A stretch of DNA of 64,000 nt from Janthinobacterium fluminis (GCF_028595325.1 NZ_JAQQXR010000001.1:1240001-1304000); one strand, 5' to 3'. Positions 9,277 to 18,516 are shown, numbered from the stretch's first letter. Notes: a model not told the origin generated them from the letters alone. A program made the numbers and translations.

Positions 9277-9373
9277 CCTTGTAGCTATGTGCCGGCCGGC
9301 GGCTTTGCGGTATACCTACGGCATGGACGCGGCGCGGATGGCGCGCCCGCAGCAACCCCACGAAAGGTCTTAT

Positions 9374-9742
9374 ATGGAAATCAATAGCTACGCCAGCCTG
9401 CTGGAGGCGGCCCGCGCCCAGGCGCAGCCGCAGCGCCTGCTGTTCACCTTCGCCCAGGCCGAGGCGGCCAGCGCCCAGGGGCGCACGCTGACGCCGGTGA
9501 TGTGCGTCGACAAGCTGCCCGGGGAACTGGGCGGTTTTGCCGAGCTGGAGGCGGAATCGCGGCAGATGCAGGCGCACTGGGACGTCGTCTTCGTCGCCAG
9601 CCTGGGCGGCAAGGATGGCCAGCCGCCGGCCGCCGCCGACGCCGAGGCGCCGCTGCGCAAGATGATAGGCGCCATTCAGCAGGGCCAAATCAAGGATTAC
9701 CTGGCCTTCGACCGCGACGGCGAGCTGCTGCGCTTCTTCTGA
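9374..9742 (+). CDS. Conserved small protein of unknown function
   Basis: A 122-residue soluble protein without signal peptide or membrane segment. The N terminus MEINSYASLLEAARAQ and the end AFDRDGELLRFF look like a small betaproteobacterial family often carried in databases under the doubtful name 'ribonucleotide reductase subunit alpha'; nothing in the sequence supports a reductase. The ATG at 9374 follows AAAGG and is preferred over the open upstream extension. It is divergent from narG, so the two may share regulation. Confidence 0.6.
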   Translation: MEINSYASLLEAARAQAQPQRLLFTFAQAEAASAQGRTLTPVMCVDKLPGELGGFAELEAESRQMQAHWDVVFVASLGGKDGQPPAAADAEAPLRKMIGAIQQGQIKDYLAFDRDGELLRFF

Positions 9743-9919
9743 CGCGGCGCCGCGCCGCCCTGTGGCGCCGGCTGCGCCATTTGGCCGGCGGCGGTTGCCT
9801 GTTGAGTACGTGTCGAGTAAGATAAGTCGTGCCGACGAAATAACTCACATGTCAAAATCGCAAGAAGCCGCCCATCCCCTCCCGATAACCTGCCGCCGCC
9901 GCGCCGCGATGGTGCCGCG

Positions 9920-10714
9920 ATGATGCGGCGGCGCCTGGGCGCCGTGCTCCTGGCCTTGAGCGCCGCCGCCCATGCCGGCGCGGCCGGCCCGGACTGCGCC
10001 CGCCCGTTCACGCTGGCCCTGCACGAGCATGGCCTGCTGTACTCGGCCGCCACCGACAGCGGCATCGACAAGGACATCGCCGACGAGCTGATACGCCGCA
10101 GCGGCTGCAAGGTCAGCCTCAGCCTGCTGCCGCGCGCCCGCATCTGGCAATTGATCGAAAGCGGCGCGCTCGACTTCAGCCTGTCGGGCATAGCCAGCGA
10201 GGAAAGGCGCCGCTACGCCTCCTTCGCCTGGTATTTCAGCAACAAATACTATCTGCTGGTGCGCCGCGACGCCGCCGTGCGCGACCTCGCCGACGCCGCC
10301 GGCAACGCCCGTTTCCGGCTCGGCGTGATCCGCGGCTTCCGCTACAGCGAGGCGGCCAACCGCCTGGTCGACCAGCTGGCGGCCACCAACCGCGTCAGCC
10401 AGGCCGGCGGCCTCGAACCGCTGTACCAGGCGCTGCGCCTGAACCGCATCCAGGGCATGATCATGGAGCCCTTCGACTACCCGGTCACCGGCGAGCGCAG
10501 CATCCGCGACATCAGCGCCGTCATCGAATTCAAGGACCCGGCCGTGCCGCACGGCCTGATCATGTCGAACCAGGCGCTCACGCCGGAGCAGCGGGAAAAG
10601 TGGCGCGCGCTGCTCAACGACATGCGCGCCGACGGCGCCGTGCGGCGCATCTTCGAAAAATACTTCGACGCCCGCCTGGCCGCCGCCATGGTCGACTTCC
10701 AGGCCCGCCCGTGA
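9920..10714 (+). CDS. Periplasmic solute-binding protein, family 3, without transporter
   Basis: A 264-residue exported protein: signal peptide about residues 1-21 (RRRLGAVLLALSAAAHAGA), then a two-lobed binding fold of the amino-acid/polar solute type, with ALDFSLSGIASEERRRYASF (about 85-104) as a typical block. No ABC permease or ATPase is adjacent. Its stop overlaps the GTG start of the downstream GGDEF-EAL gene, so it probably acts as a ligand sensor for that protein rather than in uptake. The ligand is unknown. No strong ribosome site is seen before the double ATG. Confidence 0.75.
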   Translation: MMRRRLGAVLLALSAAAHAGAAGPDCARPFTLALHEHGLLYSAATDSGIDKDIADELIRRSGCKVSLSLLPRARIWQLIESGALDFSLSGIASEERRRYASFAWYFSNKYYLLVRRDAAVRDLADAAGNARFRLGVIRGFRYSEAANRLVDQLAATNRVSQAGGLEPLYQALRLNRIQGMIMEPFDYPVTGERSIRDISAVIEFKDPAVPHGLIMSNQALTPEQREKWRALLNDMRADGAVRRIFEKYFDARLAAAMVDFQARP

Positions 10715-13455
10715 CCGTGCGTCGCCCGTCCCGCCCGCACCGCTTCTCGCTGCTGTCCGCCCTGCCCCTGCTGGTGCTGGCGGCCGGCCTCGGCCTGACC
10801 TGGACCGTCTGGGAGCACGAGCGGCAAGTCTCGCGCAAGGAATTGCGCGCCCATTTCGACTTCTCGCTGCGCGAAACCGTCAGCCGCATCGAGCAGCGCA
10901 TGGCCGCCTACGAAAAGATGCTGCTGGGCGTGCGTGCCCTGTTCGACGCCAGCGCCACGCCGGGGCGCGGCGGCCTGCACGACTACGTCGCCTCGCTGGG
11001 CCTGGACGCCAACTTCAGCGGGGTCCAGGTCATCGGCGTGGCCGAATGGGTGCCGGCCGCCGGCATCGGCAGCCATGTGGCGGCGATGCGCCGCCACGGC
11101 CAGCCCGACTACGCCATCGCGCCGCCCGGCCGGCGCGCCCAGTTCGCGCCGGTGGTGCAGCGCGAACTGGGCAGCGGCGTGCTGCCGCGCCCGCTCGGCT
11201 ACGACGTCTGGTCCGAGCCGGTGCGGCGCCAGGCGATGGAGCGGGCGCGCGACTCCGGCAAGGCGGCCCTGTCCGGCAAGGTGCAACTGGCCATCGACGC
11301 CGGCCCGGCCGCCCGGCCCGGTTTCATCATGTACCTGCCGCTGTACGCGCGCGGCCGGCCGGTCGACAGCGTGGCGGCGCGCCGCGCCAACCTGGTCGGC
11401 TGGGTCTACGCCTCCTTCCGCATGAACCAGCTGATGGCCACCCTGTACGGCGAGCAGCCGCCCGGCCTGGCGCTGACCATCCACGACGGCATCGAGCAGG
11501 CCGGCGAGACGCGCCTGTACCCGGCCGCCGAGCCGGCGGCGGCGCCGGCCGCCATCCTGTCGGCCAATGAATACCTGGTCATAGGCGGCCACACCTGGAC
11601 GCTGTCGCTGAGCGCGCTGGACGACTACCAGGCCCGCTTCGGCCGCAACGCCGAGCCCCTGATCGCCGGCGCCGGCGCCGGCCTGAGCCTGCTGCTGGCC
11701 CTGCTGGCGTGGTTGCTGGCGACGGGGCGCAGCCGCGCCGTGCGCCTGGCCGCGGCGATGACCTCGGAACTGCGCATTGCCGCCGCCGCGTTCGACTCGC
11801 GCGAAGGCATGATGATCACCGACGCCGAGCGCGTGGTCCTGCGCGTCAACTCGGCCTTCACGGAAACCACCGGCTACACGGCGGCCGACATGGTGGGCCG
11901 CACGCCGCGCATGCTGCAGTCGGCCCAGCACGACGCCGCCTTCTACCGCGACATGTGGCTGACGATCGAGAACATAGGCGGCTGGCAGGGCGAAATCCTG
12001 GCCCGCCGCAAGAGCGGCGAACTGTATCCGAAATGGCTGACCATCTCGGCCGTCAAGGGCGCCGACGGGCGCGTGACCAACTACATCAGCACCCACCAGG
12101 ACATCACCGAGCGCAAGAAGGCGGAAAAGAAGATCGAGGAACTGGCCTTCTTCGACGCGCTGACCGGCCTGCCCAACCGCACGCTGCTGATCGACCGGCT
12201 CAAGCAGGCCATGACAGCCGGCAGCCGCGAGCGCAGCTACGGCGCCGTGCTGTTCATCGACCTCGACCACTTCAAGACGCTCAACGACACGCTCGGCCAC
12301 GACCAGGGCGACCTGCTGCTGCAACAGGTGGCGCGGCGGCTGGGCGCCGGCCTGCGCGCCGGCGACACCGTGGCGCGCCTGGGCGGCGACGAATTCGTCG
12401 TCGTGCTGGCGGGCCTGGGCCACGCCCCCTGCGAGGCGGCCAGGCAAACCGAAATGCTGGGCGAGAAGATACTGGCGACACTGAACAAGCCCTACCAGCT
12501 GGGCGGCCTGGAGTACCGCAGCACCGCCAGCATAGGCGCGACACTGTTCCACGGCCACGACACGAGCATCGACGAATTGCTCAAACAGGCCGACCTGGCG
12601 ATGTACAAATCCAAGGAAACGGGGCGCAACGCGCTGCGCTTCTTCGATCCGGGCATGCAGCGCGCCGTCATGGAGCGCGCGGCGCTGGAAGCGGGCTTGC
12701 GCGAGGCCATCCGCGAAGGCCAGTTCGTGCTGCACTACCAGGCGCAGGTGGCCGGCGCAGGCCGCATCACGGGCGCCGAGGCGCTGCTGCGCTGGCGCCA
12801 TCCGCAGCGCGGCATGGTGGCGCCGGGCGACTTCATCCCGCTGGCCGAGGAAACCGGCTTGATCCTGCCGCTGGGGAACTGGGTGCTGCGCGGCGCCTGC
12901 GCCCAGCTGGCCGCCTGGGCCGCACGGCCGCAGATGGCGCCTCTGTCGATCGCCGTCAACGTCAGCGCCAAACAATTCCGCGAACCGGACTTCGTGGCGA
13001 CGGTGCTGGCCGTGCTGGCCGAGACGGGGGCCAACCCGCACCGCCTGAAGCTGGAGCTGACCGAGAGCCTGCTGGTGGACAATGTGCAGGACATCATCGA
13101 GAAAATGCAGGCCCTCAAAGCCAAGGGTGTCGGCTTCGCGCTGGACGACTTCGGCACCGGCTATTCCTCGCTCTCCTACCTGAAGCGGCTGCCGCTGGAC
13201 CAACTGAAGATCGACCAATCCTTCGTGCGCGACGTGCTGGTCGACCCGAACGACGCGGCCATCGCCCGCACCATTGTCGCGCTGGCGCAAAGCCTGGGGC
13301 TGGGCGTCATCGCCGAAGGCGTCGAAACCCGCACCCAGCGCGACTTCCTGGCCGGCTTCGGCTGCCACGCCTACCAGGGCTATTATTTCAGCCGGCCGCT
13401 GCCGCTGGAAGCCTTCGAAGCCTACGCGGCGCAGCCCAGCGCCTGCCCTATTTAA
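10711..13455 (+). CDS. CHASE-PAS-GGDEF-EAL membrane cyclic-di-GMP enzyme
   Basis: A 914-residue inner-membrane signalling protein. A helix lies at about residues 11-30, a periplasmic CHASE domain at about 60-290, a second helix at about 313-336, PAS at about 350-465, GGDEF at about 475-640 and EAL at about 650-905. The cyclase site LGGDEF and the phosphodiesterase motifs EALLRWRHP and DDFGTGYSSL are all intact, so both making and breaking cyclic-di-GMP are possible. It starts at GTG 10711 within GTGA, overlapping the binding-protein stop, which implies coupled translation. It converges with the next gene with an 8-nt overlap at the 3' end. Confidence 0.92.
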   Translation: MTVRRPSRPHRFSLLSALPLLVLAAGLGLTWTVWEHERQVSRKELRAHFDFSLRETVSRIEQRMAAYEKMLLGVRALFDASATPGRGGLHDYVASLGLDANFSGVQVIGVAEWVPAAGIGSHVAAMRRHGQPDYAIAPPGRRAQFAPVVQRELGSGVLPRPLGYDVWSEPVRRQAMERARDSGKAALSGKVQLAIDAGPAARPGFIMYLPLYARGRPVDSVAARRANLVGWVYASFRMNQLMATLYGEQPPGLALTIHDGIEQAGETRLYPAAEPAAAPAAILSANEYLVIGGHTWTLSLSALDDYQARFGRNAEPLIAGAGAGLSLLLALLAWLLATGRSRAVRLAAAMTSELRIAAAAFDSREGMMITDAERVVLRVNSAFTETTGYTAADMVGRTPRMLQSAQHDAAFYRDMWLTIENIGGWQGEILARRKSGELYPKWLTISAVKGADGRVTNYISTHQDITERKKAEKKIEELAFFDALTGLPNRTLLIDRLKQAMTAGSRERSYGAVLFIDLDHFKTLNDTLGHDQGDLLLQQVARRLGAGLRAGDTVARLGGDEFVVVLAGLGHAPCEAARQTEMLGEKILATLNKPYQLGGLEYRSTASIGATLFHGHDTSIDELLKQADLAMYKSKETGRNALRFFDPGMQRAVMERAALEAGLREAIREGQFVLHYQAQVAGAGRITGAEALLRWRHPQRGMVAPGDFIPLAEETGLILPLGNWVLRGACAQLAAWAARPQMAPLSIAVNVSAKQFREPDFVATVLAVLAETGANPHRLKLELTESLLVDNVQDIIEKMQALKAKGVGFALDDFGTGYSSLSYLKRLPLDQLKIDQSFVRDVLVDPNDAAIARTIVALAQSLGLGVIAEGVETRTQRDFLAGFGCHAYQGYYFSRPLPLEAFEAYAAQPSACPI

Positions 13456-14140
13456 GCGTTGCCGCCAGCGCATTCATCCAGGCGAGGTTGTATTTTCCAT
13501 CCTCGCCGCTGGCGACCTCGCCCATCACCGTGAACGTGTAGTATTTGCTCTCGGTCACCCAGATCAATTCCGACACGACGGCCCCGGACGGCGATTTTTT
13601 GACGACGAAGCGCGCCGGCGTGTCCGCCACGCGCGTGTTCATCAAATCCTTCACGATCACCACCCCGCCGCCGTCGCCGACGAAATCCCACTCATGCAGG
13701 ATCAGCAGCAAGCCATCCGGCGTCTTGAAATAGCGGCTGACGCTGCTCCACGGCCCCGTCCTGGTCGGCCCCTCGGGCACCACGCCTTCAAACTTGAATG
13801 CATCGAAAGCGCTGCCCGACAAATCGGCCAGCGTGAACGTCAGATTGCGCTTTACTTCATGCACGTCGCGCACGTTGCCGAGGTAATTTTTTCGGTAGAC
13901 TACCGCCTCTTCCGGTATCTGGGCATACGCCTTGTTCTTGCCCAGGGCATTCGTGGCCAGGTCCGCCTCGACCATCTTTTTCGCCCCGCCAGACAGTTCC
14001 GCCAGAGGAATATACTTAACCTTCCCAACGACAATGCCGGAAATCGGGGCCATATCGACGCCCGCCGGCTCCCGGCTTTGCGCCTGGGCGAAGGACATGG
14101 CGGATGCAATACAGCTTAAAACCATCATTTTTTTCAACAT
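13448..14140 (-). CDS. Secreted protein of unknown function
   Basis: A 230-residue protein with a signal peptide (about residues 1-20, MLKKMMVLSCIASAMSFAQA). The mature part has no motif I recognise. It contains an HEWDF segment and alternating strand-like stretches near the end, and is rich in Val and Lys. The ATG at 14140 follows GAGAGG. The open extension upstream runs over the next gene and is rejected. It forms a pair with the small secreted protein behind it, next to an AT-rich gap. Its end overlaps the GGDEF-EAL gene by 8 nt. Confidence 0.65.
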   Translation of the reverse strand: MLKKMMVLSCIASAMSFAQAQSREPAGVDMAPISGIVVGKVKYIPLAELSGGAKKMVEADLATNALGKNKAYAQIPEEAVVYRKNYLGNVRDVHEVKRNLTFTLADLSGSAFDAFKFEGVVPEGPTRTGPWSSVSRYFKTPDGLLLILHEWDFVGDGGGVVIVKDLMNTRVADTPARFVVKKSPSGAVVSELIWVTESKYYTFTVMGEVASGEDGKYNLAWMNALAATLK

Positions 14141-14165
14141 CGGAAGCCTCTCGAATAGTGAAAAA

Positions 14166-14564
14166 TCAGGAACCACCCCAGTTTGATAAATTGCAGTCCG
14201 TCGCCGTGCTATTGCCCAGGAAAGTGATGAATCCCTGATCGTTTCTATAATGGTTGCCGACAACTGAGCCATACCAGAACTCCGACGCGAAGTGCCCCGC
14301 GTAAGAGCGCCAGGTGTAGTCCCAGCCATTGCCTCCGGGCTTGACGGTATTAGTAACATGCAATAAGGCGCCATCCTTATAATGCAGCGATGCCGTCCAC
14401 AAATTAAATTTATTATATCCCCAGTCCACCGAGATGCTTTCCTGCGCACCCGCCGCCAGGCAAGAGCGGCTGACGACTCCCAGCGCGCTGGCTTGCGGGG
14501 CCACGCCGGCCAATCCCGTCGCCAGAAAAATGGAGATGATTCCTATTCTATTGTACTTATGCAT
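14166..14564 (-). CDS. Small secreted protein of unknown function
   Basis: A 132-residue protein with a signal peptide ending near ASALG (about residue 27). The mature ~105 residues are rich in Trp, Tyr and Asn (SVDWGYNKFNLW, SEFWYGSVVGNHYRNDQG) and hold two Cys that could form a disulfide, as in compact secreted domains. The ATG at 14564 follows GAGAGGTAG. Base composition falls in its upstream part. No family was recognised; a secreted toxin, inhibitor or adhesive domain would all be guesses. Confidence 0.6.
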   Translation of the reverse strand: MHKYNRIGIISIFLATGLAGVAPQASALGVVSRSCLAAGAQESISVDWGYNKFNLWTASLHYKDGALLHVTNTVKPGGNGWDYTWRSYAGHFASEFWYGSVVGNHYRNDQGFITFLGNSTATDCNLSNWGGS

Positions 14565-14955
14565 TCTTCTACCTCTCAAAGATTGAATAAGCGCATAAAG
14601 CGAATCAAGCCCGCCCCATGCATTCATTAAAGCAATATGAAAAATAAAATTCAAATACCTTGATACAAGAACTTCATTAAGGCAATTAGTATTGCATTAC
14701 AAAAACAAGAAGATGGACATCGACGCTTTTCAGCTTCACGCCGAGATTATCAAATAGAAATATTTGTATTAAATATAATTTACCTGAAAATATTAGTCAA
14801 TATATTTCGCAGACAGCGCAAAGCATGCGTATTGATTAATTTCAGTGGGAGGGGTGAATTTATTTGCGATATGTCAAATTAATGATGTTTTTAACTTGAC
14901 AATAAATCTCGGGCGCCCGCCTTGCCGGCGGCGCGCCACGGCCGGCGGCGCGGCC
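14565..14955. other. AT-rich intergenic region
   Basis: 391 nt without a supported gene. The stretch from about 14620 to 14900 is strongly AT-rich against the GC-rich chromosome, with several TAATT- and ATATTT-like tracts. It probably holds the promoter of the secreted pair on the minus strand. No RNA gene or repeat was recognised. Confidence 0.7.
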
Positions 14956-15633
14956 TCAGGGTTGCGGGCGTTCGCCGCGCAGGTGACGCGCCCGCTCCAG
15001 CGGGCATACCAGCGGCAGAAATTGCTGCTGGCGCATGGAGTAGGCCATCAGCGCGCCGCTTTCGATGTCGAAATACCAGCCGTGCAGCTTCAGCACGCCC
15101 TCTTCGACGCGCCGCTTCAGCCACGGGTAGGTCAACAGATTGTCCAGCGATTGCAGGATGCTGGCCAGCTCGCAGGCTTTGTGCTGTTCGTCCGAGCTGC
15201 GGTGCGCCAGTTCGCGGCGCACGCGCTGGGCCACGGGTTCGGCGATTTTCATCCATTGACCGACGAAATCCGTTTCCTGAGTGGCCGCCCGCGGCGCCAG
15301 CAAGGCGCGGATGCCGCCGCAACGGGCGTGGCCGAGCACGATGATGCGCGCCACTTCGAGGTTGCAGACGGCGAATTCGATGGCCGAGCTGACGCCGGGC
15401 GGCGCCGTCGGCGTGCATGGCGGCACCAGGTTGGCGATGTTGCGTACGACGAACATGTCGCCCGGGTCGCTGCCCGTCAGCAGCATCGGATCGACCCGCG
15501 AATCGCAGCAGCCGATCAGCAGCGTGGTCGGGTGCTGGCCCGTGCGCAGGGTGTCGTACAGCGTCTGCGGTTCGCTGAAGTATTGTTGCTGGAAACGGCT
15601 GAAGCCCTGGACGAATTTTTCAAGGTCTTCCAT
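14956..15633 (-). CDS. Beta-class carbonic anhydrase
   Basis: Zinc enzyme that interconverts CO2 and bicarbonate. The zinc ligands and dyad are visible: CDSR (residues about 43-46) and GHARCGG (about 101-107). It is 225 residues long, usual for bacterial beta enzymes. Cytoplasmic; no signal peptide. The start at 15633 has no strong ribosome site. It follows ubiT on the same strand after a gap of 159 nt with a hairpin, so it is probably a separate unit. Which subclade (can or cynT) cannot be decided from sequence alone. Confidence 0.93.
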   Translation of the reverse strand: MEDLEKFVQGFSRFQQQYFSEPQTLYDTLRTGQHPTTLLIGCCDSRVDPMLLTGSDPGDMFVVRNIANLVPPCTPTAPPGVSSAIEFAVCNLEVARIIVLGHARCGGIRALLAPRAATQETDFVGQWMKIAEPVAQRVRRELAHRSSDEQHKACELASILQSLDNLLTYPWLKRRVEEGVLKLHGWYFDIESGALMAYSMRQQQFLPLVCPLERARHLRGERPQP

Positions 15634-15744
15634 CAGCCGCCACCCCGTCCTTCATGCTTGCTGCGCATGGCCTTACTCCTGCTCCATTTCGATGGCCCAT
15701 TCTAGCGAAACGGCATCGTCTTGGCTGCTGGCATGACGGGGTAC

Positions 15745-15772
15745 GGCGCCTAGGCAGAAAGGCTTAGGCGCC
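15745..15772. terminator. 11-bp hairpin between ubiT and the carbonic anhydrase gene
   Basis: GGCGCCTAGGC and GCTTAGGCGCC pair with one G-T step around AGAAAG. No T run follows on the minus strand. The left arm contains GCCTAGGC, an 8-bp palindrome also found before narK1 and nrdD, so an operator role is an alternative to termination. Confidence 0.4.
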
Positions 15773-15792
15773 GGCGCCGCAAGCGGACGCCG

Positions 15793-16266
15793 CTAGCGGG
15801 AAGCGCGCCCTCGCCGCAGGTGCGCCAGCACCCGCCCCGGCGCCAGCGCAGCCAGGTCGAAGGCCGGCACGTCCAGCGCGTCGAGGGTGTTTTTGAACAG
15901 CAGTCCCAGCTCGGTGTCGCCCTCCAGCGCCAGGCGACGGCTGAAGAACAAGGTGTCGGGGTCTTCCTGGCGCCGCGCCAGCAGCACGAAGTCGTGCGCC
16001 GCCGCGCCTATGGTGAGGTCGCTTTCGGCTTGCGGCCGGCAGGCGGCGAAGGCGCCGTTGCGCCATTCGAAGTCGAAGGCGACGCGGGCGTCGTCGACGC
16101 GCAGGCGCAGTTTTTTGCCTTCCAGGCGCGCGCGCACGTCTTGCGGCAGTTGCTGCGCCAGCGCCAGGTTCAGCGCCTGGACGAATAGCCAGGAGCCCGG
16201 ATAGGCTGGCAGCAGCGCCAGCATTTTTGCCGCCGGTTCGGGCAGCGTATAGCGTTTATCTTGCAT
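15793..16266 (-). CDS. ubiT: UbiT, SCP2-domain factor of anaerobic ubiquinone synthesis
   Basis: Lipid-binding accessory protein of the oxygen-independent ubiquinone pathway, working with UbiU and UbiV. The 157 residues form an SCP2 domain; DLTIGAAAHDFVLLARRQED and the block FSRRLALEGDTELGLLFKN (about 103-121) are typical of UbiT/YhbT. The start at 16266 follows AAGGA. It is 105 nt downstream of ubiV and in the same direction, so ubiU-ubiV-ubiT are probably one unit. The quinone made would feed NarI and the quinol NO reductase. Confidence 0.88.
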   Translation of the reverse strand: MQDKRYTLPEPAAKMLALLPAYPGSWLFVQALNLALAQQLPQDVRARLEGKKLRLRVDDARVAFDFEWRNGAFAACRPQAESDLTIGAAAHDFVLLARRQEDPDTLFFSRRLALEGDTELGLLFKNTLDALDVPAFDLAALAPGRVLAHLRRGRASR

Positions 16267-16371
16267 CGGGGATCCTTGTTCGGTGTCTCAGTGTGGGCCG
16301 GAAAAAGCCGGGGCCGGACCCGGCGGTTCCGACCCCTGACTGGCTGCTCCGGCCTGTTTTTTTCGTGTCGC

Positions 16372-17274
16372 TCAGTAGTAGTCCTGGCGGCGCAACTCCA
16401 GGCCGGGCTTGCCGTACCAGTAGCCGTCACAGGCGCCCGACGGCTGCCACGCCTCCATCTGCGCGCAGGCCGCGGCGCCCTCCGTTTCGCCGCGGCGCAC
16501 GCGGTCGAAGGCGTCGATGACGCGCTCGGTGTCGCTGGCCTGCGGGCTGATGCGCGCCACGTCGACGCCCATCGCGTGCATCGCCTTCAGTTCGTGCACC
16601 AGGTTGTAGACCAGGGCCGACTGGGTCTGCGTGCCGTTCAGCACCAGGAAGGAGGCGTGCTCGCGGGTTTGCAGCAGCATGCCGTCCGGATGCTCCAGGC
16701 AGCTGAACTGGCAGTCGTCCTTCGGCAGGTTGCGGTTGCGCGCCGTGAAGCAGCGCGCCGAGAACGCCAGCGGCATGCGGCCGTAGGCGAACACTTCGGT
16801 TTCCAGGCCCGCCGGACGTTCGCTGAGCATTTGCGTCAGGCCGTCGCGGCCCATTTCCAGCGGCATCACCCAGCGTTTCGCGCCCAGCCCCGCCAGCAGG
16901 CCCAGCGTCGGGCCGTTGTACAGGTTCAGGTGCGGGCCGGCGACGAAGGGCACCACGCCCTGCAGGCGGTGCACCGCGCCCATGTCGTTCGCCTCGACCA
17001 TGAAGCGGCCGTTCTCGGCGATCTTGCGCATCGTCGTCAGCTCGGCGCCGGATTCGATCAGCGCCTGCGTCGACAGCACCACTTCCTTGCCGTTGGCGGC
17101 CAGCAGGTCGGCCACGTCGAGCCAGTCGGCCACGCGCAGCTCGTGGCGGCGCGAGCAGACCGTCTCGCCCAGGTAGACGATGTCGACCGCGCTTTCGGCG
17201 ATCATTTGATAGAACTCGAACACGGTGGCGCGCGGCCAGTAATACAGGATCGGTCCCAAGGCCAGTTTCAACAT
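16372..17274 (-). CDS. ubiV: UbiV, anaerobic ubiquinone hydroxylation subunit (U32 family)
   Basis: Partner of UbiU in the [4Fe-4S]-dependent, oxygen-independent hydroxylation of the ubiquinone ring. The 300 residues form a U32 peptidase-like barrel. Cysteines in [11 protein letters not shown] (about residue 37) and in [18 protein letters not shown] (about 174-191) lie where the family binds its cluster. The start at 17274 follows GGGGAAAG. Old annotations call such proteins collagenase-like or YhbV protease; a protease role is not supported. Confidence 0.92.
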   Translation of the reverse strand: MLKLALGPILYYWPRATVFEFYQMIAESAVDIVYLGETVCSRRHELRVADWLDVADLLAANGKEVVLSTQALIESGAELTTMRKIAENGRFMVEANDMGAVHRLQGVVPFVAGPHLNLYNGPTLGLLAGLGAKRWVMPLEMGRDGLTQMLSERPAGLETEVFAYGRMPLAFSARCFTARNRNLPKDDCQFSCLEHPDGMLLQTREHASFLVLNGTQTQSALVYNLVHELKAMHAMGVDVARISPQASDTERVIDAFDRVRRGETEGAAACAQMEAWQPSGACDGYWYGKPGLELRRQDYY

Positions 17275-17295
17275 ACTTTCCCCATTTTCTTTAGC

Positions 17296-18330
17296 TTATT
17301 TCCACTTGCGATGATAGGCGCCCAGCGTGTGCTGCTGCCCCTCCGCGACCTTGTTCAGGGCCGCCATCCAGGCCGGCTTGACCGAGTAGCGCTGCGAGTT
17401 GGCCTGGAAGGAGTCGATCGCCTCGCGCCACACCCGCGTCACCTGGCCGGCGTAGGCCGGGCTGCGCTGGCGCCCCTCGATCTTGACGGCGCTGATGCCC
17501 ATCGCCACCAGCTGCGGCAGCAGCTCCAGCGTGTTCAGGCTGGTCGGCTCCTCGATCGCGTAGTAGTTCTCGTCGCCGACGTCGAAGCGGCCCTTGCACA
17601 GCGTCGGATAGCTGGCGCTCTCGCCGTCGGCGTAGCGGTCGATCAGCACGCCGTTCAGGCGCGACTCCAGGCCCTTCGGCGTCTGCACCCAGCGCACCGA
17701 CTTGGCCGGCGAGCAGACGCCGTGGGTGTTGGGCGCCTCGCCGGTGGCGTAGGACGACAGCGCGCAGCGCCCCTCGACCATCACGCACAGGCTGCCGAAA
17801 CCGAACACCTCGATTTCCACCGGGGTGTTCTTGGCCAGCTGCTCGACCTGGGTCAGCGACAGCACGCGCGGCAGCACCGCGCGGGCGATGTTAAAGTGTT
17901 CGTGGTAGAAGTTGATCGCCTCGTAGTTGGTGGCCGAGCCCTGCACGGAAAGGTGCAGGCGCAGCTGCGGATGGTTGCGCATCGCATAGGCCATCAGGCC
18001 GGGGTCGGCGAGGATGACGGCGTCGATGCCGGCGTGGGCGGCGCGGTCGATCGCCGCCTGCCATAGCGACCAGTTGTACGGCTGCGGATAAGTGTTCAGC
18101 GCCAGCAGCACCTTGCAGTGGTGCTGGTGGGCGTAGCGGATGCCCTCCTCGATGGCGTTGTCGTCGAAATTCAGGCCGGCGAAATTGCGCGCATTGGTGG
18201 CGTCGCGGAAGCCGAGGTAGACGCAGTCTGCGCCGTTGTCCACGGCCGCTTTCAGGGCCGGCAAGCTGCCGGCCGGGCAGACCAGTTCCAGCGGCGCGCG
18301 CGCCGCTGCGGGGGTGTTGGTGAGTGTCAT
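17296..18330 (-). CDS. ubiU: UbiU, anaerobic ubiquinone hydroxylation subunit (U32 family)
   Basis: Forms the heterodimer with UbiV that hydroxylates the ubiquinone precursor without oxygen. The 344 residues begin with LELVCPAGSLPALKAAVDNG, the typical U32 start. Likely cluster cysteines sit in VEGRCALS, THGVCSP and LCKGRFDV. The ATG at 18330 follows AAAAGG; a 36-codon upstream extension is open but carries no family residues. First gene of the unit; a candidate FNR/ANR site lies 120 nt upstream, which would make it anaerobically induced. Confidence 0.92.
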   Translation of the reverse strand: MTLTNTPAAARAPLELVCPAGSLPALKAAVDNGADCVYLGFRDATNARNFAGLNFDDNAIEEGIRYAHQHHCKVLLALNTYPQPYNWSLWQAAIDRAAHAGIDAVILADPGLMAYAMRNHPQLRLHLSVQGSATNYEAINFYHEHFNIARAVLPRVLSLTQVEQLAKNTPVEIEVFGFGSLCVMVEGRCALSSYATGEAPNTHGVCSPAKSVRWVQTPKGLESRLNGVLIDRYADGESASYPTLCKGRFDVGDENYYAIEEPTSLNTLELLPQLVAMGISAVKIEGRQRSPAYAGQVTRVWREAIDSFQANSQRYSVKPAWMAALNKVAEGQQHTLGAYHRKWK

Positions 18331-18449
18331 AAGCCTTTTTGGATGCGTGAATAGGCTGCGCGCCGATGCGGCCGTTTTAAAGGGGCCATCAAGGGCGCCG
18401 GGCGGTATTGCGCCGGGGCAGACTATAGGCCGGCCCAATATAAATGTCC

Positions 18450-18463
18450 TTTACCTGGGTCAA
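18450..18463. promoter_or_regulatory. Candidate FNR/ANR/DNR site between ubiU and the DUF2249 gene
   Basis: TTTAC-CTGG-GTCAA matches the TTGAC-N4-GTCAA form of the CRP/FNR anaerobic box with one mismatch. Its centre is about 60 nt before the plus-strand DUF2249 start and 126 nt before ubiU. Confidence 0.5.
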
Positions 18464-18516
18464 GGAATAAAACCTTGCCATGTTCGACAATGTGGGCTTA
18501 CGCAAAAAGGATCACC

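Noticed and set aside
9105-9373. FNR box upstream of narG
   Set aside because: Only poor matches such as TTGAAACGTCGATA were found; not reported as a site.
10477-13473. Long open frame of 998 codons on the minus strand opposite the GGDEF-EAL gene
   Set aside because: Low-complexity His/Gln/Arg-rich translation typical of the antisense of GC-rich genes; the plus-strand frame has intact domains.
14845-15705. 286-codon plus-strand frame opposite carbonic anhydrase
   Set aside because: Antisense of a clear enzyme gene; no coding character.
16300-16363. Terminator between ubiV and ubiT
   Set aside because: GGGGCCGGA/TCCGACCCC can pair imperfectly, but the T run lies on the wrong strand for the minus-strand genes.
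17296-18330. Collagenase or peptidase function for the U32 proteins
   Set aside because: The adjacent ubiT and the cysteine pattern match the anaerobic ubiquinone pathway; no protease evidence.
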